Source: Pantoea sp. CCBC3-3-1
GTDB taxonomy: Bacteria > Pseudomonadota > Gammaproteobacteria > Enterobacterales > Enterobacteriaceae
NCBI RefSeq assembly: GCF_007981265.1
Contig: NZ_CP034363.1
Span: 2,542,001 to 2,606,000 of the forward strand
Length of the DNA: 64,000 nucleotides
Direction of reading: 5' to 3'
Of the stretch, positions 19,077 to 28,380 are shown piece after piece. The notes beneath the pieces were generated by a model, which made no database searches, was not told where the DNA came from, and saw nothing but the letters and a program-made list of their open reading frames with translations. Numbering within the stretch: the stretch's first letter is position 1; every line of letters begins with the position of its first letter. The position numbers and the translations under genes are program-made.

Positions 19077-21689
19077 TTACTTCTTCGCTGAGGCTTTGGT
19101 GGTGACTTCCCACTTGCCGTCAACGTAAAACGCTGACCAGCCGGTTGCCTTACCGTCTTTCTCGGTGCTGACATACTGCTGTTTGGTTTTACGGCTGAAA
19201 CGCACTACGGATTTGTTGCCTTCATCATCGGCCGCAGGCGCATCCGCCAGATAGGCCAGTTTTTCCGGCAAACGATCGCGGAAGCGCTGTAGCTCTTCGA
19301 CCAGCGGCGCACGCGTCTCCCGTGATTTCGGGAAGGTGTTTGCGGCCAGGAAAACGCCCGCCGCGCCATCACGCAGAACGAAATAAGCGTCAGACTTCTC
19401 GCAGGCCAGCTCTGGCAGCGGCACCGGATCTTCCTTCGGTGGCGCAACATCGCCGTTACGCAGAATTTTACGCGTGTTCTTACAGTCGTCGTTGGTGCAG
19501 GCCATGTATTTGCCGAAGCGCCCCATTTTCAGGTGCATCTCCGATCCACATTTTTCACATTCAACGATCGGGCCATCGTAGCCTTTGATGCGGAACTCGC
19601 CCTGCTCGATTTCATAACCATCGCAGCTTGGGTTGTTACCACAAACGTGCAGTTTACGCTGGTTATCAATGAGGTAGCTGTCCATCGCCGTGCCGCATTT
19701 CTGACAGCGACGGCGGGCGCGCAGCGCGTTGGTTTCGGCATCTTCACCTTCGAGAATATTCAGTACTTCATTCTCAGGGATCAGGTTAATGGTCTGCTTA
19801 CAACGTTCTTTCGGCGGCAGCGCGTAGCCAGAACAGCCCAGGAAGACGCCGGTGCTGGCGGTACGGATTCCCATTTTTCGGCCACAGGTTGGGCAGTCAA
19901 TGGAGGTCAGCACCATCTGGTTCGGCTGCATGCCGCCCTCTTCCGGATCCTTGTCCGCTTTTTCCAGCTGCTGGCTGAAATCGGCAAAGAAGTTATCCAG
20001 AACGCTTTTCCACTGCGCTTCGTTGTTGGCAACCTGATCCAGGCTGTCTTCCATTTGCGCGGTGAACTCGTATTTCATCAATTCGCGGAAATTGGCTTCC
20101 AGTCGATCGGTAACGATTTCACCCATCTTCTCGGCGTAGAAACGACGGCTTTCAACACGGACGTAGCCACGATCCTGAATGGTGGAAATGATTGAAGCAT
20201 AAGTAGAAGGACGGCCGATGCCGCGCTTTTCCAGCTCTCTGACCAGCGAGGCTTCGCTGAAACGCGCTGGCGGCTTGGTAAAGTGCTGGCTTGGCTTCAG
20301 CTGCTGGAGCTTCAGCTCCTCACCAACGTCAATCGGCGGCAGCGTGCGATCTTCATCGCCCTTACGCAGCGCAGGCATCACTTTTGTCCAGCCGTCAAAA
20401 CGCAGGGTTCGCCCCTTCGCTTTAAGTTTGAAATCGCCGGCGGTGACGGTCAGCGTCGTCGAATCGTACTGTGCAGGCACCATCTGACAGGCGACGAACT
20501 GACGCCAAATCAGCTGATAAAGCTTCTGCGCATCCGCTTCCATATCTTTTAACTGCTCGGCCTGGATAGCGACGTCAGAAGGACGAATCGCTTCGTGCGC
20601 TTCCTGCGAATTATCTTTGCTGGCGTATTGATTAGCGGCTTTCGGCAGGTATTTTTCACCGAATTCGTTTTCAATGTAGCCGCGAACCATGCTCACCGCA
20701 TCCTGACTAAGATTGGTGGAGTCGGTACGCATATAGGTAATGTGACCGGCTTCGTACAGACGCTGGGCCATCATCATGGTTTTTTTCACGCCGTAGCCCA
20801 GACGCGTGCTGGCCGCCTGCTGGAGCGTAGAAGTAATAAACGGCGCGCCTGGCTTGCTGCTGGTTGGCTTATCTTCACGATCGGCCACGACATAACGGGC
20901 TTTTTCCAGCAGGCTGACGGCCGCCTGAGTCTGCTCGCCGTTAACCGGACGGAATGGCTTGTCATGCTGATGCGTGACTTCCATTGGCAGATCGGTGCCT
21001 TTAGGCGTATTCAGATCGGCGTGCAGCTCCCAGTACTCTTCCGGCACGAACGCTTTGATTTCACGTTCACGCTCCACGACCAGACGCACGGCAACTGACT
21101 GTACGCGTCCCGCAGAGAGGCCACGGGCAATTTTCTTCCACAGCAGTGGAGAGACCATGTAGCCCACCACGCGGTCCATAAAGCGCCGCGCCTGCTGGGC
21201 GTTAACCCGATCGATATTCAGTTCGCCCGGCTTTTCAAAAGCCTGACGAATCGCATTTTTGGTGATTTCGTTAAATACGACGCGGCTGAAACGCGAATCA
21301 TCACCGCCGATCACTTCCCGCAGGTGCCAGGCAATGGCTTCCCCTTCGCGGTCAAGGTCGGTTGCGAGATAGATGTGGTCAGCGTTTTGCGCCAGCGATT
21401 TCAGCTCGGCAACCACTTTTTCTTTGCCGGGAAGAATTTGATAATTGGCTTCCCAGCCGTGATAAGGATCGACCCCCATGCGGTTAACCAACGCCGCTTT
21501 TTCGTCCTTCTTCACTTTTTTAGTTGTTTTACTGGTTGTAGAGTCAGCGCTCTTTTTAACTGTTGATCCACTGGTCGGCAAATCGCGAATATGACCGACG
21601 CTGGACTTCACCACGTAGTCATTTCCGAGATATTTATTGATTGTTTTGGCTTTTGCCGGGGACTCAACTATTACGAGAGCTTTACCCAT
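19077..21689 (-). CDS. topA: DNA topoisomerase I
   Basis: TopA relaxes negative supercoils by single-strand passage. The 870-residue product (E. coli 865) starts [20 protein letters not shown], the TOPRIM domain with the [12 protein letters not shown] acidic motif; the active-site tyrosine is in [15 protein letters not shown]. Three C-terminal four-cysteine zinc ribbons are visible ([30 protein letters not shown]...C, CEKCGSEM...C), followed by two ribbon-like domains without cysteines. ATG 21689 follows AGGTAAAT and is the family start; the frame is open to 21791. E. coli topA is supercoiling-sensitive with several promoters in the region upstream. Confidence 0.98.
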   Translation of the reverse strand: MGKALVIVESPAKAKTINKYLGNDYVVKSSVGHIRDLPTSGSTVKKSADSTTSKTTKKVKKDEKAALVNRMGVDPYHGWEANYQILPGKEKVVAELKSLAQNADHIYLATDLDREGEAIAWHLREVIGGDDSRFSRVVFNEITKNAIRQAFEKPGELNIDRVNAQQARRFMDRVVGYMVSPLLWKKIARGLSAGRVQSVAVRLVVEREREIKAFVPEEYWELHADLNTPKGTDLPMEVTHQHDKPFRPVNGEQTQAAVSLLEKARYVVADREDKPTSSKPGAPFITSTLQQAASTRLGYGVKKTMMMAQRLYEAGHITYMRTDSTNLSQDAVSMVRGYIENEFGEKYLPKAANQYASKDNSQEAHEAIRPSDVAIQAEQLKDMEADAQKLYQLIWRQFVACQMVPAQYDSTTLTVTAGDFKLKAKGRTLRFDGWTKVMPALRKGDEDRTLPPIDVGEELKLQQLKPSQHFTKPPARFSEASLVRELEKRGIGRPSTYASIISTIQDRGYVRVESRRFYAEKMGEIVTDRLEANFRELMKYEFTAQMEDSLDQVANNEAQWKSVLDNFFADFSQQLEKADKDPEEGGMQPNQMVLTSIDCPTCGRKMGIRTASTGVFLGCSGYALPPKERCKQTINLIPENEVLNILEGEDAETNALRARRRCQKCGTAMDSYLIDNQRKLHVCGNNPSCDGYEIEQGEFRIKGYDGPIVECEKCGSEMHLKMGRFGKYMACTNDDCKNTRKILRNGDVAPPKEDPVPLPELACEKSDAYFVLRDGAAGVFLAANTFPKSRETRAPLVEELQRFRDRLPEKLAYLADAPAADDEGNKSVVRFSRKTKQQYVSTEKDGKATGWSAFYVDGKWEVTTKASAKK

Positions 21690-22097
21690 ATTTACCTTTA
21701 CCTGATTAAAACATCCGAGAGTAAATTGTGCCGTTTGCCCGTAAGCAGTCCAGCGCGTTAAGACGATAACGATCGGGGTAAGCCATGGCAACCCGCCGGT
21801 TTATCCCTGTAACAGCTTCCTTACCGATAAGCTAACTCGCTGATTAACGACACCTTTTACAACCTGTTAAGTGCATCTCTAACAAAGCGTAAAGCCGAGT
21901 TTACGCCCGGAACCCGAAACGCCCACACTCTACCTGATAAAATCTGTTACGCAACTTAATTAGCATCTGCGCCTCATTTACGCCAGATCGTTGATGAAAA
22001 AGAGTTACCTGGCGCAAACCGCTTTCCTCATTGAGATTTTGTTGGCGGGAGGCGTAATATACTGGCCAGCAACGCCGTTAATAAAGGAGAGAAATCT
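21690..22097. other. Divergent promoter region between topA and yciN
   Basis: These 408 bases separate the divergent topA and yciN starts and must hold their promoters. I see no coding frame with a ribosome site and no strong hairpin. Confidence 0.6.
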
Positions 22098-22346
22098 GTG
22101 AAACAGACTGAAGCTATCGGGAAGGCTGCCCTGCTTCTCAAAGCGAACGAAATGATTGCCGCGCACGAAAATTATTTCGCCGGATTAGCCGCGAGCGATG
22201 TGGAACAGAAAGGGGATGTATTGGTATTTCGGGGCGATTATTTTCTCGACGAACAAGGGTTGCCCGGCGAGAAAAGCACGGTTGTATTTAACGTATTTAA
22301 ATTTCTGGCCGTTGAGCTTTCGCCGCGCTATCACCTTGAGCAATAA
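22098..22346 (+). CDS. yciN: YciN, DUF2498 family protein
   Basis: The 82-residue protein matches E. coli YciN (83 residues), with the shared strings VLVFRGDYFLDEQGLPGEKST and VFNVFKFLA. It is a small soluble protein of unknown function, always found beside topA in enterobacteria. The start codon is GTG at 22098, with a strong AAGGAGAG eight bases upstream. A terminator follows immediately after the stop, and sohB is convergent. Confidence 0.93.
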   Translation: MKQTEAIGKAALLLKANEMIAAHENYFAGLAASDVEQKGDVLVFRGDYFLDEQGLPGEKSTVVFNVFKFLAVELSPRYHLEQ

Positions 22347-22368
22347 CGCCCGTCAGACGGGCGTTTTT
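22345..22368 (+). terminator. Terminator after yciN
   Basis: An ACGCCCG/CGGGCGT stem with a five-base loop is followed by TTTTT, overlapping the yciN stop. It probably also serves convergent sohB. Confidence 0.85.
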
Positions 22369-22372
22369 AAAC

Positions 22373-23422
22373 TCAAAGAAGCGGCTTTTCGCCACGCTGC
22401 CAGAGGCGCAGCAGCAGGCGTTCGGCGCTGCTGGCTGCGCTTTGCGTAAAGCGATCCATCATTTTTTTGCGTCGTACGTAATGCACCGCAATGACTTCAC
22501 GTCCGGCAATCTGATCGATGATCAAATCGTCGCTGGTGCCGATTGCGTCAATCAGCCCTTTTTCCAGCGCCTGACTGCCAAACCAGTGCTCGCCCGTCGC
22601 CACGCTGTCGATATCGAGCGAAGGGCGCATCTGATGCACGAACTGTTTAAACAGTTCATGTGTTTCGTTCAGATCTTCGCGGAATTTCTCGCGGCCCTGC
22701 TCGGTGTTCTCACCAAAAAGCGTCAGCGTGCGCTTATATTCTCCGGCAGTGTGCAGCTCGACATCAATTTCGTTACGCTTGAGCAGGCGGTTAAAGTTAG
22801 GGATCTGCGCCACCACGCCAATGGAACCAATAATTGAAAACGGCGCGGCAACAATGCGATCCGCAACACAGGCCATCATGTAACCGCCGCTGGCAGCGAC
22901 TTTATCTACCGCAACGGTCAGGCGAATGCCTTTATCGCGCAGGCGCTGAAGCTGCGATGAGGCCAGCCCATAGCCATGTACCACGCCGCCGGGGCTTTCC
23001 AGCCGCAGCAGCACTTCATCCTGCGGTTTTGCCACCGCCATGACGGCGGAAACTTCCTCACGCAGCGAGGCGACTTCATGCGCATCCATGCTGCCTTTGA
23101 AATCAATCACATACAGAACGGGCCTGCCGCTTTCGCTTTTCAGCCCCTGCTTTGCACGCTGTTTGGCCGTTTTCGCCTCCAGTTTTTCCTGCTTTTTATG
23201 CTCTTTATGCCACCGTTTTCTATCCTGTGGCTTCATCTGCGCCAGCAGCATCTCGTCCTGCATGTCGCGATAATTATCGCCGAGATGCGTCAGCTTTAAC
23301 TGGCCGCTTTGCGTCCGTTTGCGCATCGCCAGATGGGTAATCAGAATGGCAACGGCCGCAATCGCCACGACCACCGTGACCGTTTTTGCCAGAAAAAGTC
23401 CATAGTAAGAGAGTAATTCCAC
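22373..23422 (-). CDS. sohB: SohB, inner-membrane peptidase of the S49 family
   Basis: The 349-residue protein has the E. coli length. It has an N-terminal membrane anchor (about residues 8-30), a charged linker rich in Lys and Glu, and a ClpP/crotonase-fold peptidase domain: VLYVIDFKGSMDAHE, LRLESPGGVVHGYG, KVAASGGYMMACVADRIVAAP with the nucleophilic serine in ASGGY, and the general-base lysine in the GEYKRTLTLFGENT segment. SohB is a signal-peptide-peptidase-like protease; its overproduction rescues degP mutants in E. coli. It is transcribed away from yciK. Confidence 0.96.
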   Translation of the reverse strand: MELLSYYGLFLAKTVTVVVAIAAVAILITHLAMRKRTQSGQLKLTHLGDNYRDMQDEMLLAQMKPQDRKRWHKEHKKQEKLEAKTAKQRAKQGLKSESGRPVLYVIDFKGSMDAHEVASLREEVSAVMAVAKPQDEVLLRLESPGGVVHGYGLASSQLQRLRDKGIRLTVAVDKVAASGGYMMACVADRIVAAPFSIIGSIGVVAQIPNFNRLLKRNEIDVELHTAGEYKRTLTLFGENTEQGREKFREDLNETHELFKQFVHQMRPSLDIDSVATGEHWFGSQALEKGLIDAIGTSDDLIIDQIAGREVIAVHYVRRKKMMDRFTQSAASSAERLLLRLWQRGEKPLL

Positions 23423-23629
23423 TTATTCCGCCTTATTTAACATCGTATTAGACTATCGCTAGTGTAGCCGAGTCGCTGCCCGCCGTCGCTTAAATCCCGC
23501 GCCTGAAAAAGTGTTTTACGTTGAACCGTCGGCAATTTTCAGGCATAAAGCGGATTATTCATTGCGGTCAAAGGATTACCGACTTAAGGTCGCCTTTGCC
23601 CCCCTTCATTCCGCCAGAGGATCGCCTCA

Positions 23630-24388
23630 ATGCATTATCAACCCGACAACAATTTGCTGAACGATCGTATCATTCTTGTCACCGGTGCCAGCGACGGTAT
23701 TGGCCGGGAAGCGGCCGTCAGCTATGCGCGCCATGGCGCTCAGGTTCTGCTGCTGGGACGTAATCCCCAAAAGCTTCAGGCTGTTGCCGATGAAATCGCC
23801 GCCAGCGGTAAACCCACTCCGCCCTGGTTTGTGCTGGATTTAGCCACCGCGACGCCTGAACAGTGCAATCAGTTAGCCGCCGAGGTCGCTCAGCAGGTCT
23901 CCCGCCTTGATGGCGTATTACATAATGCTGGCTTACTCGGCGACGTGGTGCCAATGGCCGGGCAGGATCCGCTTGTCTGGCAGCAAGTGATGCGCGTAAA
24001 CGTTGATGCCACTTTCTTCCTGACCCAGTCATTACTGCCGCTGTTGCTGAAATCGGCGAACGGTTCACTGGTATTTACCTCATCCAGCGTTGGTCGTCAG
24101 GGACGTGCCGGCTGGGGCGCCTATTCCGTGTCGAAATTTGCCACCGAAGGCATGATGCAGGTACTGGCAGAAGAGTATCGCGACGCGGCGCTGCGCGTGA
24201 ACTGTATTAACCCGGGCGGAACCCGCACTAAAATGCGCGCCAGCGCCTTCCCGCAAGAAGATGCTGATAAGCTGAAAACCCCTGCCGATATTATGCCGCT
24301 CTATCTTTATGTTATGGGCGACGACTGTCATGAAACCGGCGTCAGCTTTGATGCTCAGCCAGGCCGTAAGCCTGGAGCAGCAGAATAA
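23630..24388 (+). CDS. yciK: YciK, short-chain dehydrogenase/reductase
   Basis: A classical SDR of 252 residues, the E. coli length. It has the nucleotide-binding motif TGASDGIG (about residues 18-25), the NAG motif in VLHNAGLLGD, the catalytic serine in VFTSSSVG and the YSVSK active-site pair. The C-terminal part has NPGGTRTKM. The substrate is unknown; E. coli YciK is an uncharacterised oxidoreductase co-transcribed with btuR. The stop and the btuR start share one base (TAATG), implying coupling. Confidence 0.95.
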   Translation: MHYQPDNNLLNDRIILVTGASDGIGREAAVSYARHGAQVLLLGRNPQKLQAVADEIAASGKPTPPWFVLDLATATPEQCNQLAAEVAQQVSRLDGVLHNAGLLGDVVPMAGQDPLVWQQVMRVNVDATFFLTQSLLPLLLKSANGSLVFTSSSVGRQGRAGWGAYSVSKFATEGMMQVLAEEYRDAALRVNCINPGGTRTKMRASAFPQEDADKLKTPADIMPLYLYVMGDDCHETGVSFDAQPGRKPGAAE

Positions 24389-24978
24389 TGACGGACGATC
24401 GCCATCAGCAGCGTCAGCAGCGGCTAAAAGAAAAGGTGGATGCACGTATCGCGGCAGCAACCGAAACACGCGGCATCCTGATGGTTTTCACCGGCAACGG
24501 AAAAGGCAAAACAACTGCCGCTTTCGGAACGGTAACGCGTGCGGTGGGTCATCAGAAGCAGGCGGGCGTTATTCAGTTTATCAAAGGCGAGTGGCCTAAC
24601 GGCGAACGCAATTTACTGGAACCAGCAGGCGTCGAGTTTCAGGTTATGGCCACCGGGTTTACCTGGGATACGCAAAACCGCGAAACCGATATTGCCGCCT
24701 GTCAAAGCGTCTGGCAGCACGGAAAACGCATGTTGCGGGATGCCTCACTGGATCTGGTGGTGCTGGATGAACTGACTTATATGGTCAGCTATGACTATTT
24801 ATTACTGGACGAGGTCCTGACAGCCTTGCGTGACCGTCCGGCGCATCAAAGCGTCATTATTACCGGTCGTGGCTGTCATCGTGAAATTCTGGCGCTGGCG
24901 GATACCGTGACTGAAATGCGTCCGGTAAAACATGCTTTTGATGCAGGCATTCAGGCTCAGCAAGGGATCGACTGGTAA
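24388..24978 (+). CDS. btuR: Cob(I)yrinic acid a,c-diamide adenosyltransferase
   Basis: BtuR (CobA) transfers the adenosyl group of ATP to the cobalt of corrinoids, making adenosylcobalamin. The 196-residue product has the P-loop GNGKGKTT (residues 36-43), QFIKGEWPNGER, the Walker-B-like LDLVVLDELTYM and the TGRGCHREI motif, all typical of the CobA-type family. The N-terminal RHQQRQQRLKEK helix is also shared. It overlaps yciK by one base. Confidence 0.97.
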   Translation: MTDDRHQQRQQRLKEKVDARIAAATETRGILMVFTGNGKGKTTAAFGTVTRAVGHQKQAGVIQFIKGEWPNGERNLLEPAGVEFQVMATGFTWDTQNRETDIAACQSVWQHGKRMLRDASLDLVVLDELTYMVSYDYLLLDEVLTALRDRPAHQSVIITGRGCHREILALADTVTEMRPVKHAFDAGIQAQQGIDW

Positions 24979-25000
24979 AGAGTGCCAAACGCCAGGCAAT

Positions 25001-25052
25001 AAAAAACCGCCCCCCGAAATGTCGTTACTGACTTTACATCCGGGGGGCGGTT
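25001..25052 (-). terminator. Terminator after rluB with long loop
   Basis: Two perfect 12-base arms, AACCGCCCCCCG and CGGGGGGCGGTT, are separated by 24 bases. On the minus strand the structure is followed by TTTTTT, so it terminates rluB; on the plus strand it may also stop btuR. Confidence 0.8.
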
Positions 25053-25073
25053 CGCAACCGTTTCAGCGCTTAC

Positions 25074-25940
25074 TTAACGCTTATTTGCCGGACGACGGCT
25101 GCCGTTAAGCTGAGTATGGCGCTTAACAGCGCGACGGATCTGATTCGCTTTAGTACGACGACGATCTTTTTCCACCGCCACTTTACTGGTCGTTTCTGGC
25201 TGAAGACCCACCAGTTCACGCAGATAGTTGGTAGGCGCCAGCTCCAGCTCGGTGTAACCCCCTCGCGGCAGGCCTTTTGGCAGGTCGATATCGCCGTAAC
25301 GGGTACGGATCAAACGGCTTACCTGCACGCCTACCGATTCCCAAAGGCGACGCACCTCACGGTTACGGCCTTCGGTCAGCGTCACGCTATACCACTGGTT
25401 GATACCTTCACCGCCAGCAAACTTCAGCGTTTTGAACGAGGCCGGGCCATCTTCCAGCTGCACGCCGCGGCTCAGCTGTTTCAGCTTGTCATCATCTACC
25501 TGGCCAAAGACGCGAACGGCATATTCCCTTTCCACTTCACGGCTTGGATGCATCAGACGGTTTGCCAGCTCACCATCAGTAGTGAACAGCAGCAGGCCGC
25601 AGGTGTTGACGTCCAGACGCCCTACGGCGATCCAGCGCGCGCCACGCAGCTTGGGCAGGCGATCGAATACGGTCGGGCGCCCTTCCGGATCGTTACGCGT
25701 GCAAAGTTCGCCTTCCGGCTTGTAATAAGCCAGCACGCGGCAAACTTCGGTAGTGGATTCGGCGACGGAGACCAGATGGCCATCAATACGAATTTTGAGT
25801 GATTTGCTTGGTTCAACGCGGTCGCCCAGCGTTGCTATTTTACCGTCCACGCTGACGCGTCCGGCGGAAATCATGGTTTCAATTTCGCGGCGGGAACCGT
25901 GTCCGGCGCGCGCGAGAACTTTCTGTAACTTTTCGCTCAT
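25074..25940 (-). CDS. rluB: 23S rRNA pseudouridine-2605 synthase
   Basis: RluB makes pseudouridine 2605 in 23S rRNA. The 288-residue product has an N-terminal S4 RNA-binding domain ([18 protein letters not shown]...GRVSVDG, residues 4-45) and the RsuA/RluB-type catalytic domain with the active aspartate in [39 protein letters not shown] is also typical. The C-terminal tail is basic ([15 protein letters not shown]). ATG 25940 follows AGGTAGCTCC. Confidence 0.96.
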   Translation of the reverse strand: MSEKLQKVLARAGHGSRREIETMISAGRVSVDGKIATLGDRVEPSKSLKIRIDGHLVSVAESTTEVCRVLAYYKPEGELCTRNDPEGRPTVFDRLPKLRGARWIAVGRLDVNTCGLLLFTTDGELANRLMHPSREVEREYAVRVFGQVDDDKLKQLSRGVQLEDGPASFKTLKFAGGEGINQWYSVTLTEGRNREVRRLWESVGVQVSRLIRTRYGDIDLPKGLPRGGYTELELAPTNYLRELVGLQPETTSKVAVEKDRRRTKANQIRRAVKRHTQLNGSRRPANKR

Positions 25941-26496
25941 GGAGCTACCTCTTTGTCGCCTTCCCAGGCGTCAGTGATTAAAGGATAAATCCTTTATAAA
26001 ACAATATGTTAACTCTTTTTCAGTTTGCCATTATACAGGATTAAAACAGTGCTGTAACCTTTAATGTTTCATTCAATTTTGCATGGCAAAAAGCTTTGGC
26101 CGTGGCGAGTTCTGCCTAACCTCATCGGCCGCTATAAAAGAAGGGGCGTACAGTTTATCTCTTGCTGATAAGAGAGGCAGGATAAAAAGCTGCCTGGCTT
26201 CGGCCAGCAGACAGACGGTAAAAGCAGCCGCACGGGACAAACTTATCACTGAGCAATAAAATTAAACAATTATCATTCGGCGGGCTTAACAGTTAACCTT
26301 TTCTGTCGTTGCTTTATATCAAACTGCGCTGTGTCATTATCGGCAATGTTACATGAATGTTTATAGCAATATTCTTTTATTTTATTCGCCTCTTTCTTTG
26401 GAAAATTGCCCCCAAAGCCCACCAGAAAGGGAATTGAAACTTAAGTTATCAAATAAAACTTAACGCAGATATAAAAAAACACGCCGAGAATGTTTA

Positions 26497-26676
26497 ATGG
26501 ATGTTAATAGCAGCATTATACACCAGGGCAGTGCTTTAACCCGACTTAACGCAAACTTACGCCAGCTAACGCAGGTAAATGACAACATGCCATGGCTAAT
26601 TGATTTGAAGATTGAGTTAGTTCATGAATTTTGCTTTTTTAATTATTTACCTGCTTATATTTATTTGCAGCGCTAA
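26497..26676 (+). CDS. Possible 59-residue protein of unknown function
   Basis: An uninterrupted frame starts MDVNSSIIHQGSALTRLN and ends NYLPAYIYLQR. It has 59 codons in DNA where stop codons are frequent. The first half is polar and helix-prone; the second half is aromatic and hydrophobic. I see only a weak ribosome site (GAGAA about ten bases upstream) and no known family. It may be a real small gene, a remnant of a longer one, or chance. Confidence 0.3.
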   Translation: MDVNSSIIHQGSALTRLNANLRQLTQVNDNMPWLIDLKIELVHEFCFFNYLPAYIYLQR

Positions 26677-26742
26677 TAAGATTGTGTAGAATTCACTCAG
26701 GCAAAAGAGCGCCATATAAACAGATCTTGAAGTACACATAAT

Positions 26743-26858
26743 AATTTAGTTTAAGTCAGACTTGAGTTTGAACACTGTATTAAAGTCTAGTCGCTAGCGG
26801 CTACACGTTTAAATTCCATTTAAGTAATCTTTAAGTTAAATAAAAATTTAGTTTAAGT
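26743..26858. repeat. Repeated TTTAAGT heptamers with a 14-bp direct repeat
   Basis: TTTAAGT occurs at 26750, 26819, 26830 and 26852. The longer unit AATTTAGTTTAAGT is perfectly repeated at 26743-26756 and 26845-26858. The cluster lies about 150 bases before the peptidase gene, a position suited to regulation. Confidence 0.6.
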
Positions 26859-27009
26859 TTAAATATAAAAATAGTGATTTTTTTAGTTTAGAAATTAAAA
26901 ACCGGAGAGATTACCTCTCTGAAATACGCTGACTTACGTCAGCATCGGCCTTGCACGTCATTCATCCTCACCAGGGATTTCCTGACGTGTCCGACTACAT
27001 GTGACTATT

Positions 27010-27639
27010 ATGAAAAAAATAATGCCCCTCGCGGCGTTAGCATTGCTGACGCTGACCGGCTGCTCTGTAGGCAAATATGAATACAGCAGCGAAGCTATGA
27101 AACGTGTCGATATGAATTTTACCGGCATTCCAACCATCCTGGGCATCGGTGCGCTCGGCACCAGCATACCCATTACTCCGGAATACAGCCTCACCGCCGC
27201 ACACGTCGCTAAGCTCTCCGTGCAGCGCGTTAAGGCATACCATCCTTATTGCGATCTGGCGATTATCTACCATAAAAACGACATTAAAACCTTACCAAAA
27301 TTCAGTAATGGTGAAGTCGGCGCGCAGGTTAAAATGTATGGCTACAGCTTTATTAGCGCAATGCCGGTGGAATCAACGGGCGTAAATCTGGCGTTGACGG
27401 GAATTCGTAATGAATGGAATAAACGTCCTTGTGTCGCAATGGCCTCTAACGCTGGCGTCGTAAAAGGCATGTCAGGCGGCGCTGTATATAATCATGACGA
27501 CAGCATCAGCGGCGTGATTGTTGGTTTCACCAAAGAGATTAAACGCCATAAGGCAAGCACTGTGCCCCTGAAAGATGTTTCGCTTTATATCCCTTATCAG
27601 GACTTTAAAGCGTGGCTGACTCAGACGACAGCGTCGTAA
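27010..27639 (+). CDS. Putative trypsin-like serine peptidase lipoprotein
   Basis: The 209-residue product begins with a lipoprotein signal (MKKIMPLAALALLTLTGC), lipidated cysteine C18. The mature part has the three chymotrypsin-fold motifs in order: TAAHVAK with His65, CDLAIIY with Asp82, and GMSGGAVYN with Ser155; the spacing is compact, and SGVIVGF follows. This supports an active periplasmic or membrane-tethered serine peptidase. It lacks PDZ domains, so it is not DegP/DegS. ATG 27010 has no clear ribosome site; a GTG lies at 27001. It stands alone beside the AT-rich island, where E. coli has yciQ. The specific target is unknown. Confidence 0.75.
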   Translation: MKKIMPLAALALLTLTGCSVGKYEYSSEAMKRVDMNFTGIPTILGIGALGTSIPITPEYSLTAAHVAKLSVQRVKAYHPYCDLAIIYHKNDIKTLPKFSNGEVGAQVKMYGYSFISAMPVESTGVNLALTGIRNEWNKRPCVAMASNAGVVKGMSGGAVYNHDDSISGVIVGFTKEIKRHKASTVPLKDVSLYIPYQDFKAWLTQTTAS

Positions 27640-27686
27640 CCAGCAACACGGAATAAGTTGACACCTAATGTTTTTAATTGCACTTA

Positions 27687-27719
27687 AGGCTCACCAGAAT
27701 TTAACTTGCTGGCGAGCCT
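27687..27719. terminator. Hairpin between the peptidase gene and yciO
   Basis: AGGCTCACCAG pairs with CTGGCGAGCCT with one internal mismatch around an 11-base loop. It sits between convergent stops. T-runs are weak on both sides. Confidence 0.45.
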
Positions 27720-27726
27720 GAGTTAA

Positions 27727-28347
27727 TTACAGGAAAGGCTGCACGTCGCCCACGCCTTCACGAATCACTTCTGGCGTATTTTCGGTTAAATCCACTACCG
27801 TTGTCGGCTGCTGTCCTAAATATCCGCCATGAATAATTAAATCCACCAGCTTACCTATTTCATCCTGAATCGCTTCCGGATCGGATTCGGTAAAATCATT
27901 GCCCGGTAGCATCAGCGATGTTGACATCATCGGTTCATTCAGTGCTTCCAGCAGTGCCAGCGCAATCGGATTGGAAGGAACGCGCAGGCCAATGGTTTTA
28001 CGCTTATCGTTCATCAGGCGTCGCGGAACTTCTTTGGTCGCCTTCAAAATAAAGGTGTAATTTCCTGGCGTGTTATTCTTGATCAACCTGAAGGCGGTGT
28101 TATCAACATGCGCATAAGTAGAAAGCTCAGAGAGATCGCGGCACATCAGGGTGAAGTTGTGATTTCCGTCCAGCTGCCGGATACGACAGATACGTTCCAT
28201 TGCGGTTTTATCTTCCAGCTTACAACCCAGCGCGTAGCCTGAATCGGTCGGATAGACGATAACGCCGCCTTTATTCAGCAGCTCTATAGCCTGTTTTACC
28301 AGCCGCTGCTGCGGGTTTTCCGGGTGTATATAGAAAAATTGACTCAT
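27727..28347 (-). CDS. yciO: YciO, YrdC/Sua5-like protein
   Basis: The 206-residue product matches E. coli YciO in length and sequence: MSQFFYIHPENPQQR, GGVIVYPTDSGYALGCKLED, ICRIRQLDGNHNFTLMCRDL and IIHGGYLGQQPTTVVDLT. It has the YrdC/Sua5 fold, whose main members make threonylcarbamoyl-AMP for t6A tRNA modification; YciO itself has much weaker activity and its role is not settled. ATG 28347 follows GAGG at six bases. It is 33 bases downstream of rnm, as in E. coli. Confidence 0.95.
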   Translation of the reverse strand: MSQFFYIHPENPQQRLVKQAIELLNKGGVIVYPTDSGYALGCKLEDKTAMERICRIRQLDGNHNFTLMCRDLSELSTYAHVDNTAFRLIKNNTPGNYTFILKATKEVPRRLMNDKRKTIGLRVPSNPIALALLEALNEPMMSTSLMLPGNDFTESDPEAIQDEIGKLVDLIIHGGYLGQQPTTVVDLTENTPEVIREGVGDVQPFL

Positions 28348-28380
28348 AAAAAACCTCATGTTTGCCGCGCAACGGGCGGA

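Larger units (their letters stand above)
25941..27009. other. AT-rich intergenic island of about 1 kb
   Basis: This is the longest gene-poor stretch in the window. From about 26230 to 26940 it is much richer in A and T than the flanks. It contains one short open frame (26497-26676) and repeated TTTAAGT motifs at 26743-26858. In E. coli yciQ lies between rluB and yciO; here it is replaced by this island and a lipoprotein peptidase. The composition suggests acquired DNA that H-NS would bind. Confidence 0.7.
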
